DNA of 64,000 bases from Promerops cafer (Eukaryota; Chordata; Aves; Passeriformes; Nectariniidae). Of the stretch, positions 22,996 to 35,000 are shown piece by piece (the stretch's first letter is position 1; each line of letters begins with the position of its first letter). The position numbers and the translations under genes were made by a program. The stretch lies in contig VZSE01001840.1 in the NCBI GenBank assembly GCA_013398275.1, positions 124,001-188,000 on the forward strand, written 5' to 3'. The notes under the pieces are model-generated. The model did no database searches and was not told the origin of the DNA. It was given only the letters and a program-made list of their open reading frames with translations.

Positions 22996-25137
22996 AAATG
23001 AGGAAACTGAAGCTTGCCTTGCTATCTAGCACTGCTAGTGTGAAAAGGCACATGTGAGGGTTCATTGGGAGCTGCTTGAGGAAGGGGAAAAACTTGCTTT
23101 TTTTCTGAACTAACAGTACAAGAAAGGCTGAACACTTGTGTTTTTTGGTGGATTAGCTCAGGGTGAGACAGAGTAGTGAAATTTTCATGGGAAATTCAGC
23201 CTCCCTGCTTTGCCATCAGCAGAAGTGTGTGGTTGTGAAGGCAGTAAGAAACGGCTCTCTCAAAATAATTGGGTGTGCATACAGAAAGCTGGGGCTGCTG
23301 ACAATGTGTACTTGCTTTTTATCTCAAGTCAGCTTTGTACTACAGCACTTCCTTGGGAAGAACACATGCCTGGGGATGGATTATGGCCTGTCAAGTGTAG
23401 GAGGCTGTGTGGGAGGGCTCCTGCTTGCTGTGGGTGCTGCTCTTGGCTCTGTTTGGGTGCTCTCTCTCACTCTTGGGATTTTACTTTTTACTGTCCCTGC
23501 AGTGTCCCATACCCTGATAACAGACAGGCCTCTACAGGAAAGCACAGGAGGATGAAAGTCCTTTGCAGAACTTTTAAGAGACAAGGAATGAGAGTCTGGG
23601 TGAAGGACAGCTTGTGGTTATCTGTATTGCACAGATCAGGAGCCAGTTAGAAAATACCTGATGTACCTTTGTTCACATGTAGCACCTTGGGCAGGTGCAG
23701 GAGTTGAAGCTGAATTTTCTGAGCCTCAGTGGAGGCCCTCGACTGTCTCAGGTCCTGAGCATCTGGTGCTTGGAGCATCTCTGGGCACAGGAAGGAGAGA
23801 TCTGGCCTTCAGAGAGATGCTCCAATTACTTCTCCCCGGGGATGCTGTAGGATTGCAGCGTATGTTTTGCAGCATAGACCTTCCCTCGGGTGTCACTACC
23901 TTAAGTAAGAAAAAAGGGAAATCACAGTGATCTGGGGGGAGATCAGTGTGCAGCCTCCTGTTCCTGTGCTAAAAACAGAGGGATGATTCTAGATGTGTTT
24001 TTGGGGAAAGCTTCCGAGACGTGATGTTGTGTTCCAGGTGTGAAGCACTCATTTGATCTGGTGCCTGGTGCAGGTGGGCTGCAGGTGCTGTGGGACCTGC
24101 CAGATGTTTTTTTCAGTAAAATTAATGAACTTTATAGCTCTTAATCCTTTTATAGCTGATGGCTTTTCAGTGCCCAGACCTTCCTGTGTGGAATGGTTTC
24201 AGCCAACACTGGAGCTATAACATCAGGACAGGAGCGTGTGCAGCCCTTGGTTTCTGTTCTGGTGAAATCATGTGGAATGGCCTGGTTTAATCTTCTTATC
24301 AATAATAGCTTTATTTTGTTGGCAATTAATAAAATTAGTAAAAAGCCTATCAGGAGCCGTCAGGTCTAGGTGCGTAAACCAAACAACAGAATTTAATTGA
24401 ACTAAATTGGTGCAAGTTTCTAGCTTAGAAAATACAGCTGTTTTCCACAGGAGCTTCACCCCATACTTACCCAAAAAAAATCATTCCAATACTGGCTAAA
24501 CACCTATATAGATACGCCTTGCAGAAACAAATAACAATTTTTAGAAGTGTTTGAAGGATCACAGAGCCCCTCAGCCTCCTTCCAGCATGCCAGGAATTTG
24601 TCCTGTCAGCACGTATCCTGTCCTTTTGAGGAGGGAGCCGGGGAAAGGGTGGATTTCTCGGGATCTGGTAGAGCTGTGCAGATCAAAGCCATCATCAGGG
24701 ATCGAGTTTGGGATGTGTGACAGCAGAAGGGCACCAGCTGCACTCCCAGCTCCTGCAGCCTCGCCGGGATCTCGGCAAGGGAGCTGGGAATTGCTGGGTG
24801 CTCGGGGGAGTTCTACCTCTGCTCGAGGTGCACATGAGGAAAGAGCTCCTGGCAGCTTCTGCATCCTCCCGGGAAATTAAAAAGCTCCGGGGAGCCCAAT
24901 GAAACGCTCAGTGCTTCAGACCTTGGAGAAAGACACTCCTGTCCCGAGGGGCCCTCCGCGTGACGGCTCCGGGGATGTGGCTTGGCTGCTGCTGTTTGTT
25001 GTGTTTCTGCCTCAATTTCAGCAGGGAAAACGGGCTCTGTGAATCTGAGCTTTAGGTGGAGAACAGGGGTGGTGGGTCCGGGGCGTGGGGTGGGTCCAGA
25101 GGGTGGTGGGGAATGGGGTTAGATCCAGTTGACACCC

Positions 25138-25390
25138 AGAGGAAACGGCCTCAAGTTGCATCAGGGGAGGTTTAGGTGGATATTAAGGAAAATTCCTTCA
25201 TGGAAGGGGCTGTCCAGCTCTGGCACAGGCTGCCCAGGGCAGTGGTGGAGTCTCCATCCCTGCAGAGGTTTAAAAGCCGTGTGGATGTGGCACCTGGGGA
25301 CATGGGTCAGTGGTGGCCTCGGCATTGCTGCAGTAACAGTTGGTCTTGATGGTCTCTGAGGGCTTTTCCAACCTAAACAATCCCATAACT
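25138..25390 (+). repeat. CR1 3' fragment
   Basis: Plus-strand CR1: CGGCCTCAAGTTGCATCAGG, GGCTGCCCAGGGCAGTGGTG, GTGTGGATGTGGCACCTGGG and the terminal CTTTTCCAACCTAAACAATC. It belongs to the same variant as 59808-60056. Confidence 0.9.
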
Positions 25391-27936
25391 CAGTTAAAAG
25401 AGGACAAATCATGCGTGGATGTTTTGATGTCTCAGGTAGGGATGGCTGGGACAGCCATGGGAGTGGGACACAGCTTTGAGAGTGACATTCCTTTTTGAGC
25501 CTTGTCATTTGCTGTTGCTTTCCAGTTTCCAGTCTGGCTTCTCCATTTCTTCTCTATCCTCTTCTGTTCATTTTCATGTTTGAAGCAATTCTGTGTTGTG
25601 CATCAGTCCTCTGATTTTTTTTATTAAGGGTTTTGGTGTTTGGTTTTTTTATACCCGAGATTGTCCTAATTGTTCAAAAACACAGGAACATTCCTGTAGT
25701 TTTAACCTGTTGTTTAAAAGAGCTTTGAAAGATCTGATTCTTAGGCCAAATATTTCATCCCACTTTTCACTTTTGATCAATCTTCCATTGCTAAACCTTT
25801 TAAATACACTTGTACAAAGAGAAAAAAACAACCCACTTTTGGCTGTGGTGGCTCTGGGCCATTCTGCCAGTGCTTTGAATTGTACTTGTTGACCCTGTCA
25901 TGCTTTCAGTTCAGAGGCCTTTGGGGCAGAATTTTTGGTCCAATTTTAGCAACTTCATGATGGATTTGGATAGTGGAAGTAAACATTTAAAATCTCTGTA
26001 AAATTGCATCCCGAGACTATAAATGAATAAATAAATCAGAGACATTTGTCAGTGTTGGCCGTAGTTCTTGGTCTCTCAGTCAAGGTTTATACTTGCTACT
26101 TGCAAAGAAAGTTCTAAACATTTGAGATTGAGAAAGATTAGAAAAAACTGGCACGTCTTCAGTAATTTTGTGTTTGTTTAAAAAAAAAGTAATCTATGAT
26201 TGGCGAATGTCTTAATTGCAGTCAGAGCGAGGAGATGTGATTTTGCTCTGATTTCCCTTTCTTGTAATTTCTCAGCAGCAGCAATCTGGTGGAAGGGCAA
26301 GTCCTTGACACTGCAATTTGGTGTAATTATTCCTGAAAAATTCATGTACTTAGAAGCTTTTATATCAGTTTCAGATTTCAGCGCTGATAATGCCTCAAGG
26401 ATCTTGGGGCTGGTGTTTTGTGAAGTTGGAGCTACACACAACTTCTGCTTCTGGCTCCCTCCTTGTAAACTTTCTCCATTAATATAATTTGCATAAGTGA
26501 AGCTGTTGATGCAGGGAGGGAGTGGGGTGTGGGCAGGTGTTTCTGAGCTCTAATCCCTTCCATCCCACAGGGCTCTGGGGTGAATTATGTTGCTAATCAC
26601 CCACGACAGCTCTAAGAGCATTAGTGTGCTGCAGTGAAATGACTTGGCAGTGGCCTGGTGTGAAGGCACAAAATGGGGCAGAAATGGGTGAAGTTGGGCC
26701 AGAAAATGGCAGAGTCCCGTGGAGGTGAGGTGTGCGTGTGGTGTGATGTGTTTATGGAGAGAAATCAAAGTTTGGGGTCACTCATTGCTTTGTCAGCTGA
26801 TGAGGCCGAGCATGTGTGCTAATTAATAACTGACTCACAGAAGGATTTGCATTGGGGAAAGACCTTCAAGACTGAGTGTGATTCTGTGAGTTTGCAAGTA
26901 ATACATAAATATATCAGTTTAGATGGTGTAATGATCTTTTCTGTCTTTCTGTGCTGGGAGTTTGCCCCATGAACTGCTGGAACCACGTGTGAAGCAGCAT
27001 TTACAGCACTGAGAGCCGAGTCATTTGGAGAAGTATTGACTTCTGCTGAACTTTGAGCTGAGTGCAGTCTGAGAGGAAGCAGAATGAAATGGGTTCAGCG
27101 CTTTGTGAGTGTTCAGTGTTTATTACCCCTGACACAGGAATAAATGAAGGTGGCTGTGGTGTGGAGATGGGATGTTGGGAGTGCACACAGTGGACAGGCA
27201 CTGCTAAACCTTGGCAGTCAAAGCATTGGCCATGGAGTTGATGAATATCTGGCATTTTCTTGAAATAATTATTAATTTGGACGTGCCAGGATCCATTGGG
27301 AACTCAGTGTGCTGTTGGATACAGGAGCCACATGTGGCAGAGGGATGGTACCTGTTCTAATGATAAAGAGGAGGGAAAAAATAAATCCAGCTTTATTTTA
27401 CAGACTGGAGATCTGAGCAGATCAAGTTTATGACCTGCTCTTGACAATACAGGAAATGTTGGTAGAGTTAAATCCTGAACTAAGCTATTCTCAGTCTCTG
27501 TGAAGCTGCTGTTTCATTCTTACTTTGTTTTTCTGTTCTGTTCTTTCTATTTCAGCCTATTAGAGAATGTATTAATGACTGGAACTGCTCATTTTTAATG
27601 CAGGTGTGGTTCTTTAATGCTGGCTATTGTTTTTCCAAGCTGTGGTGTGCGTTTATGCACCTGTACACCAGACAACATCCCACAAATCTGAACTCTTATT
27701 GATTTACAAGAAAAAATCATCTGCTCTGCTGATAAATAATTCAAAGCTCCTTTAAGATCCAGCTGTAGGAAGGCCAGTAGTAAGGAGCTTCTTGACCTAG
27801 TTCCAATAGTAGGAGTATTGTAGATATGGATACACCCCATTGCCTTGTTCTGTGCCCTTTCCTTTTCTGAGGTGTGAGTTGCTTTCAGAAGAACTTCGGG
27901 GACAAAATCTGTGTGAAATGAATAGCAGAACTTTTA

Positions 27937-28243
27937 TAGAATTGTGGAATAGTATGGGTGGAAAGGACCTTAAAGCCCATCCAGTTCCACCCCTTGCTGT
28001 GGGCAGGGACACCTTCTACTACCCCAGGTTGCTCCAAGCCCCGTCCAACCTGGCCTTGGACACTTCCAGGGATGGAGCAGCCACAGCTTCTCTGGACAAC
28101 CTGTGCCAGGGCCTCATGACTCTCACAGAGAAGAAGTATTTCCTAATATCTAATTTAAACCTCCTCTTTGCCAGTTCGAAATCATTCCCCCTTGTCCTGT
28201 TGCTACATGCTCTTGGAAAAAGTTGCTCTCCATCTTTCTTGGA
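27937..28243 (-). repeat. CR1 3' fragment
   Basis: Reverse-complement CR1 of about 300 bases: TAGAATTGTGGAATAGTATG, CTGTGGGCAGGGACACCTTC, TTGGACACTTCCAGGGATGG, then TTTCCTAATATCTAATTTAA and CCCCTTGTCCTGTTGCTACA. It is among the longest copies in the window. Confidence 0.92.
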
Positions 28244-29193
28244 AGTATCAGAACGAGTGCTGTTTGTTTTCCTCTCCTCTCTAAGTCCTGCTTTGCGCTT
28301 GTTCCCACATCCATCGGGGTTGTGCTCCGGCTGCCCTATGGGTGGTTCCTCAGTTCCAGTGCCCATCCTTGGGCACACACACTCAGACACCCAGCAGAAG
28401 TTTCATTTCTCCTGCCTGGCACGCTTCTCCTTGGAGTCCCAGGCTGTCACTGCTCTGTTCCGGGGGAACAGCAGGAGTGGCTGCTGTTGTCCAGTGCTGC
28501 AGCCAAGGACAAGTCCTGGCTTTGGCTGAGCTCCTCTCCAAGGCTCCTTCTGGTTTGCTGCTGCTGCTGGAACTCGTCTGAGAGGGAGGATCGTAGATGC
28601 TCTTGCTTTACGTGGCCTTTTCTGTGTTAGAAAGGACATAATGTGTTTTCTCCTTAGCTTTTCAGACGTGGTTTCAAGTAGACATTTTCCGCCTGTGCCG
28701 ACCTTGGCACTGCGGCTGCTGCCTGTGCTCTGCCAGGCTGCTCACAGACAGCGAGAGCTGTTTAATTCCAGAATGGAGTTTAACCTTGAAGGCTGCTTTT
28801 CAGCAGGTTTCTTTAATCAAGGCTGGAGTAGCTAGAGCTCCAAGATGCAGCTTGAAGCTCCTTTTGACAGACTGTTCAGCTCGTGCTTGAAATAAATCCC
28901 TTTTCTGGGCAGGTGGAGGAGCTGACCAGGTTAGAGCGACCTGTGCTGCTCGCAGAGTTTATGGTTTGATGAGGATGCAGATAAGTCATCTTCTGCCTGC
29001 TTGGGGCAGGCAGTGTGCTCCAACCTGCTCTGCAGGCCTGGGGTGTTTGTTCAGCTCCTTCTTTGAGGGCAACTTCACCCAGGGGCTCTCAGAAGTGCAA
29101 GAGCACCCAGCTGCCCACGCCCAGGCACTGCTGGGCATCTCCCTGGAGCCAGTGGCAAAGGGCTTCCCTGTGCTCCCAGTTAAACCAGCAGTT

Positions 29194-29393
29194 ACAGAAT
29201 CCCAGAGTCACTGAGGTTGGAAAAGCCCTCCAGGACCATCGAGTCCAAGCTGTGCCCGATCCCCACCTGGTCACCCAGCCACTGAGTGCCATGTCCAGGT
29301 GTTCCTTGGACACTTCCAGGGATGCAGACTCCACCACCTCCCTGGGCAGCCCCTTCCAATGCTTGACTACCCTTTCAGTGAAGATAAAGATGC
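29194..29393 (-). repeat. CR1 3' fragment (variant with GAGTCCAAGC)
   Basis: Reverse-complement CR1: CAGAATCCCAGAGTCACTGA, GACCATCGAGTCCAAGCTGT, GGACACTTCCAGGGATGCAG and CTGGGCAGCCCCTTCCAATG. It resembles the copy at 42211-42492 more than the others. Confidence 0.88.
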
Positions 29394-30604
29394 CCAGAAA
29401 GAGGTACCCAGGGTCCAAGCTGCATTTCTCACCAAATTTTAGGCCTGACTTCAACTTCCCCTAAACATACTTCAGTTGATTTGTGGTATGTAGATAGTAA
29501 ATGGAGTGTTTCTGAATTCTTTGTTGTTTGCTGTTTTTTTTCTCTTTGAAATGAAAAAAAATATATGAACAAAAGGTTTTAGTGCAGTCCAGTTGGATGT
29601 GCTTTTGTTTCTGAAGTCTCCCTGGATTTTGTTTTTAGCCAACTTTGGTTTCTGCTCCTTGTGAGTGCTGCTATTAAGGTGGATCACGCTGTGAACTGAG
29701 ATGAACTCGTGCAGAAACGGCCACTTTCTGCATTAGCGCGTGGCTTGTGCTGATGGCATCTCTGGCCAGGGAAAGCTTTTCAGAAATGGCTGCGTTTCTG
29801 TGAAATGCAGCTTTTAATCCCAGATTGTTTACGTGTAGGGTAACTAATGAGTCAATAGACTAAAGCAGAGAGGGAATCTTTTTTCCTGTTTGTGGAATGT
29901 GCTAAGCTCCATTTTAAAAATTTTCCATCCTTCTGAGGGATACATGGACTCTGCTTCAATTCTTTGAACTCCAGAGGATTTCTACCTGTAACTTCCATGT
30001 GAGAATTAGGAGGTGATTATTCTGGATAGTCATAATCCACTCCACGTAATTTATTCTTATTTATTCGTACGGATAAGTAGGAATGATTTTAAAGGAGTGC
30101 AAGTGTTGAGGAGCTGGAATGTAGCGCGGTCTCCTGTAGCCTGTGATCATTTTACAGATTTGTTCAGTTTCTGTGGCTGCAAAAGACATTTTGTTCCTTT
30201 GACATTATCCATCAGACCAGAAGTACGGGATGTCAGCAGAGGAGGAGGTGCTGGAGAGGTTTGCTCCTTACACAATCACTGTTTTCCTGGGCGCTGCAGT
30301 CACACGTTCAATTCTCATTATCTTCTCCCATTGTCTAGACTGAAGATCTGTTGGTGTAATTTCTTGCAGCGCACCCGTTGGAGCAGAGGAAAGCTTTCTT
30401 GATGTCATTATTATGAAAAAGGCTTATTCTGTTACTGCTGGTCTGGTGGTCAGTGGGAACGGGACGGTGCCGGGGGGCGACGGCAGCGCCGAGGGGCTCG
30501 GGGAGGAGGGGGAGCTGTGGGCTCTGGGAACTCCTGCCAGGCTTGTCCATCTCCAGGGGGTCCTCTGTAAGCACAGAGGGAACAGGGGAAGGTCTGGTTG
30601 GCAT

Positions 30605-30816
30605 AAGATTTGGGTTGGATTTTAGGAAGAAATTGTTCCCTTTGAGGGTGGTGAGGCCCTGGCACTGTGGCTGCCCCATCCCTGGAAGTGTCCAAGGCCA
30701 GGTTGGATGGGGCTTGGAGCAACCTGGGCTAGTGGAAGGTGTCCCTGCCCATGGCAGGGGGTGGAACAAGGTCTTTAAGATCCCTTCCAATCCAAACCAT
30801 TCTGTGATTCCACGAT
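30605..30816 (+). repeat. CR1 3' fragment
   Basis: Plus-strand CR1: GAAGAAATTGTTCCCTTTGA, TGGAAGTGTCCAAGGCCAGG, GGTGTCCCTGCCCATGGCAG and the end CCAAACCATTCTGTGATTCC. It lies 1.2 kb upstream of exon 2. Confidence 0.93.
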
Positions 30817-31414
30817 CTCTTGTTTACTGCTCCCTCTTCATTTAAAATCAGTATTTTGTTTAGATTGTTAAAATACACAGAGGGCAGACCCAGTTCTTAA
30901 TGAACAAATAAACAGCAAGTTCATCACTGAATAATTTATCATCTCAAACCTGACTAACAGTGTTCAGCCCTCCCAGTTCTTGTCTGACTTGATGTGGTGG
31001 TTGGCCTCCAGAGCTCTCGCTTTGGATCACACTGTTCAGAGATCCGTGTTCCATGTGGGACTCGGAGATACACAGAAAACTATTAATAGGATCTTTTCCT
31101 ACATGGGAGTTTAGGGCCTTCCAGCAAAGTCCTTGGCTTTATTATAGACTTTTTTGTGGTTAAGTCATTCAGACTTCGTGCCTCAGGTCTTCCTCTGAGG
31201 AGGAGTGTGGAGACTTTCTCCCTCCATGGAGGAGGACATGTTTGTCAGTATTTGGGAGGCTTCTCAGAATTTTAATGATGGGGTCCCTGTGACAAGAGGG
31301 GATGTCTCTGAGGTCAGCAAGGCTTAGCTGCTCAGTCTTGCTGCTGCAGAAATATTGGTGATATTTAATGGCCTTGTTTAGAGCATGAGTACTTTGTTCA
31401 AGGTTATTTTTATG

Positions 31415-31462
31415 ATAATAAATAGTATAATTATAAGTAGTATAATTATAGTAATAAATAGC
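31415..31462. repeat. AT-rich short tandem repeat
   Basis: AGTATAATTATA occurs twice in tandem, flanked by two ATAATAAATAG-like units, 0.5 kb upstream of GRK3 exon 2. It is probably replication slippage in AT-rich DNA. Confidence 0.6.
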
Positions 31463-31996
31463 ATGTATGGAAATGATTGATTTTAAAATTGGAAACAGAG
31501 AAAGTCTAGTGGAATTTTGACTCGGTACTGTGACAATAGAGTTGCTTTACCAAGGCCCAGCACTGCTGGCCTGCATTGATTTTAAGATTTATGTACTTGT
31601 ATTGTTGCCCATATGAAATTTTTATGGGCATTATATTACCATGAATATTGAGGTTACTTGACAAATAAAGGAAATCTTTGTTAATGTGGTTTAAGTGAGT
31701 GATTGTGACATTATAAATTAGGCAAAGTAGATGTTAAGTGCACTGCAGCCAAGCAGGGCCTAATGGAGCTGCTGTTGGCTCCTTGTGTGGCTGATCCTGG
31801 GCAGCTCGGGGTGACTTGTGCAGTTATTTTACTGTGCAGGCTAAACCTGAGACAGGGATCAGGGTCTCCCCTGGGAAGTGACCCCAGGGATCAGCTCACC
31901 CGAGGCCAGGCAGGGCTCCACCTGACTTTTCCTCAAAGGTTTAAAAAAAGCAATTTCAAGTAACCCCTCTTTTTTTTTTTCCTTTTTTTCTTTCAG

Positions 31997-32073
31997 TATC
32001 CGCAGTGTTATGCAGAAATACCTCGAGGAAAGGGGTGAATTAACCTTTGACAAGATCTTTCATCAGAAAATTG
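31997..32073 (+). CDS. GRK3: GRK3 exon 2
   Basis: The exon is 77 bases, after a long T-rich tract and acceptor TTTCAG, with donor GTAAGT. It encodes [20 protein letters not shown], then FHQKI, at the start of the RGS-homology domain. The first base completes a Ser codon from exon 1 and the last base begins a Gly codon. Confidence 0.96.
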
Positions 32074-35000
32074 GTAAGTCATGCCTCAATAGAATGTTAC
32101 TTGTGTAGATATTTTCAAGATCAGTCTGGTTTTTACATTTCTGTGTGGTGCCTGCTGAGAAGTCAGTGCTGTAGATTGTCTGAAGAACACTGGAGGGTGG
32201 ACAGGACTTAGTGAAACAAAGGTCTTCAAGAACATGAAATGTTGTGAAAGGGAGCAAGACGAAGCAAGGCAATCTGTCAACTTCAGGTTCTGGAAAACTA
32301 CAGGGAAAATAATTAAATTATTTGGAAACACCAAGGAGAAAATGATATTACTTGGTATGGGCTTGTCAACAATGTAATGTGTCACATCAGTTAAGCTTTT
32401 TTTTCTTTGCAGAGGTAATGAGCCTGTTGATGAGGGAGCAGGAGAAGAGATCCCAGATGTGTTGTCTTGACCCTCTGACATGGTGTTCTTGCTCACAACA
32501 CAGGGGGACATAGCCTGGGTGAAACTGCTGTGTGCAGGGGGTGCAACTGCTGGGAAAATGGACTTGTGGAGCAGTTCATCAGTATTCCATGGAAAGGTGG
32601 CTCCAGGGAATGGGAGCATCAGAGATCAGTGTTCAGTTGACTGAGTGCTGCAGTGAAGAGCTCCTGTGTTGTGCTGTGACACACCAAGGACAAGGACAAA
32701 AACTCCATAAAGCAGGGGAGGGGAAAATGCAGCACTCCCAGGGAAATCCAGCAGTGTCCTTCCTCTCCACCTGTGCCAGAGCAATCACAGGCACAGCCTG
32801 GGGACCCTCAGGACAGGGACTTGGCTGTGACAGCCAGCCCTGAGCTGTGTTGGCTCAGCTGGATCACACGACTAAATATAAAATCAGTGTTCCAGCCAGT
32901 GAGGCATGTGAAATAATCTTCTTCTGGCAGAATGTTGTGTCCATCCTGGCAGTGGATTAAAAAAATATACATGGACCTGCTGGGAAAAGTCCAGGAAAGA
33001 GCAGTGGGAATGAGCAGTCTGTTAAATCTGACCTACAGGGAAGTATTGAAATAGGGTGTGATGTGGGCAGTGGAAGGGAGAAGTGAGGTTGAACATGATT
33101 AAAAACCAGAAAAGCTGTTGCAGAAATGATGAGGTTAGTCCATTTTCCAGAGCTTTAATGTGTCAATGAAAAATAAAATCTGGATATGAATAAAATTTAA
33201 AATTTTAGTGGTAGTGTGGATAATAAAGCAAGGAGTGGATTTCATGAGGGGCTCTTGGGATCTTTGTCTAGCAGATTTGAGGAGTGAGTTGGCTGGGATA
33301 GCACAGCTGCTCCTGTCTTGGAAAATGGGGAATGGGCTGGAAGTCTTGAGGAGGTCAGTGGTTTTATTCGTGTCTGAAATGAGACTGTAGTGAACAAAGT
33401 GCCTGGTTTCCCAGGAAAAGTGGTGCAATGGGGGGATCTTTGGGCTGGTTGAGTTTTCACTGGCCTCCCTTCTGGCTGGAGCAGAAATACCCCAAAACCT
33501 GCCTGCTTGCGTGGCAGCGTGCAGCTCACTGGAGTGGGAGTTTTAGGTATTGCCAGATTAAAATAATCAGTGTTCCTGTGTCTCAGAGTGTCATTAATGG
33601 GTCTCAGAGCCATTGGAGGTCTTGGGGAGCTTTTCAGTGCGTTTCAACAATTGGAATATGGTCTGTACTTGTGCTTAAAACTATGACTTTTTATTGTGGC
33701 CAAAACTTTTGCCATGTAAATGCACAGATACCTTGTTTGCTTGTACTGACACCTCAATGTGTGCTTCAGCTCCAATGCCTGTGCTGAATCATTAATATTT
33801 TGCTGTAGCCTGGCAGTTGCAAAATAAGCGGAATTTTAAGCAACCAAACACAGCCTGCCTGACTTCAACTCAGTCTCTTTGGGGGCAGTGAAATGAAGAA
33901 GTCCTTTTTTTTTTTTTCTCTATAAAAAGAGAAGTCAAACAGACCATCTTCTATGTAATGGGTATTTCTATTTATGTAATTGAATACTTTTCATTACCTG
34001 TTACAGTGAGGACTGTTGCAGTTATTTTGATTAGTTACAGCAATTACAGTTAGGTAACTGGAACCTTGGAAGGATTAGATCTTTCTCTTTTTTTCCCCAT
34101 GTTGGTAGTAGCCATTAAACCTGGAATTTTAGAGCCCAGTTTCATTAACATTTCAGTTTCTGTGCACAGAGGAGAGGTTTCCTCCTCCTCTCCCCGGTAC
34201 AGTCAGAGCAGAACTTGCCCTGGATTACCTGGAAATGAGGAGCACTTCTGTGACTGCTGTGCAGGAGTTTCAGTCAATTCTGAAGCTGAAATAGGATTTA
34301 GAATAGAATTAAAAAAAAAAAAAANTAAAAAAAAAATAAAAAAAAAAAAAAAAAAAAGATTAACGCTAAACACGACTGTTTTTAACAGGAGACTTTGCAT
34401 CACGATGGAAAATACAGTATTTCCTTACTGTGGTTGTTCATTTAAATTTGATTGCGTTTTCTAGCGTGTTCTTTGCCACTCAATTAGCTCTGTTTCCAGA
34501 CATTAGCATAATTGCTTGTGGTAAAGTACCTGCAGTTTTAGGCAAGCGTTATGCAAAGGGCTGTGAGAAGAAGTGTGGGGAGGTAATTAAAACTCTAATC
34601 ACCTTTTTGTTCTGCTCGTTGTCTCTTTGTCTGGGGGGGATGTGGTGAGACCACAGGTGGGGCAGGTCCTGGGGGTGCCGGTGTGGGGGGACCCACGGGA
34701 GGCTCCTCCTGCTCCCGGGAGTCCCCTTGAGCCTGAATCTCCAGTAATTCTGTTGGATCATCCCTGGTTTTTCCCCAGCTGAGGAGCCATCCAGCACTCC
34801 CTGCTTTATCCTTACACACCGACTATAAAACTGCACCGAGCTCCCCAGTTTTTCCTTGGCAACTGCACTAGATGAGAACTGTTTTGTTTCTTTTTTTGTT
34901 TTCCCCAGACTTGAATTTTTCCTCACAGCTCCAGGTCACTGTTTTTTTTTTGGTTTTTTTTTTTTTTTTTCTGTTTTTCAGTATCCTTTCAAATGTAAAC

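Larger units (their letters stand above)
18595..31996 (+). other. GRK3: GRK3 intron 1 (visible part)
   Basis: About 13.4 kb without a coding exon. After the CpG island ends near 19080 the sequence is AT rich with scattered T and A runs. It contains a TG/TA microsatellite at 19244-19270, CR1 fragments at 22921-22995, 25138-25390, 27937-28243, 29194-29393 and 30605-30816, and an AT-rich tandem patch at 31415-31462. Open frames here, including a Lys-rich one on the minus strand near 22430-22770, have no recognisable domain. I see no alternative first exon. Confidence 0.65.

Noticed and set aside
28455..28471. CTGTTCC, GGG, GGAACAG as a steroid-receptor element
   Set aside because: The half sites are in the everted order, not the inverted order needed for a glucocorticoid or androgen element. 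Probably a chance palindrome.
32086..32619. 177-codon minus-strand frame next to GRK3 exon 2
   Set aside because: No recognisable domain. It partly overlaps possible CR1-derived DNA and has no sign of a promoter or of splicing.
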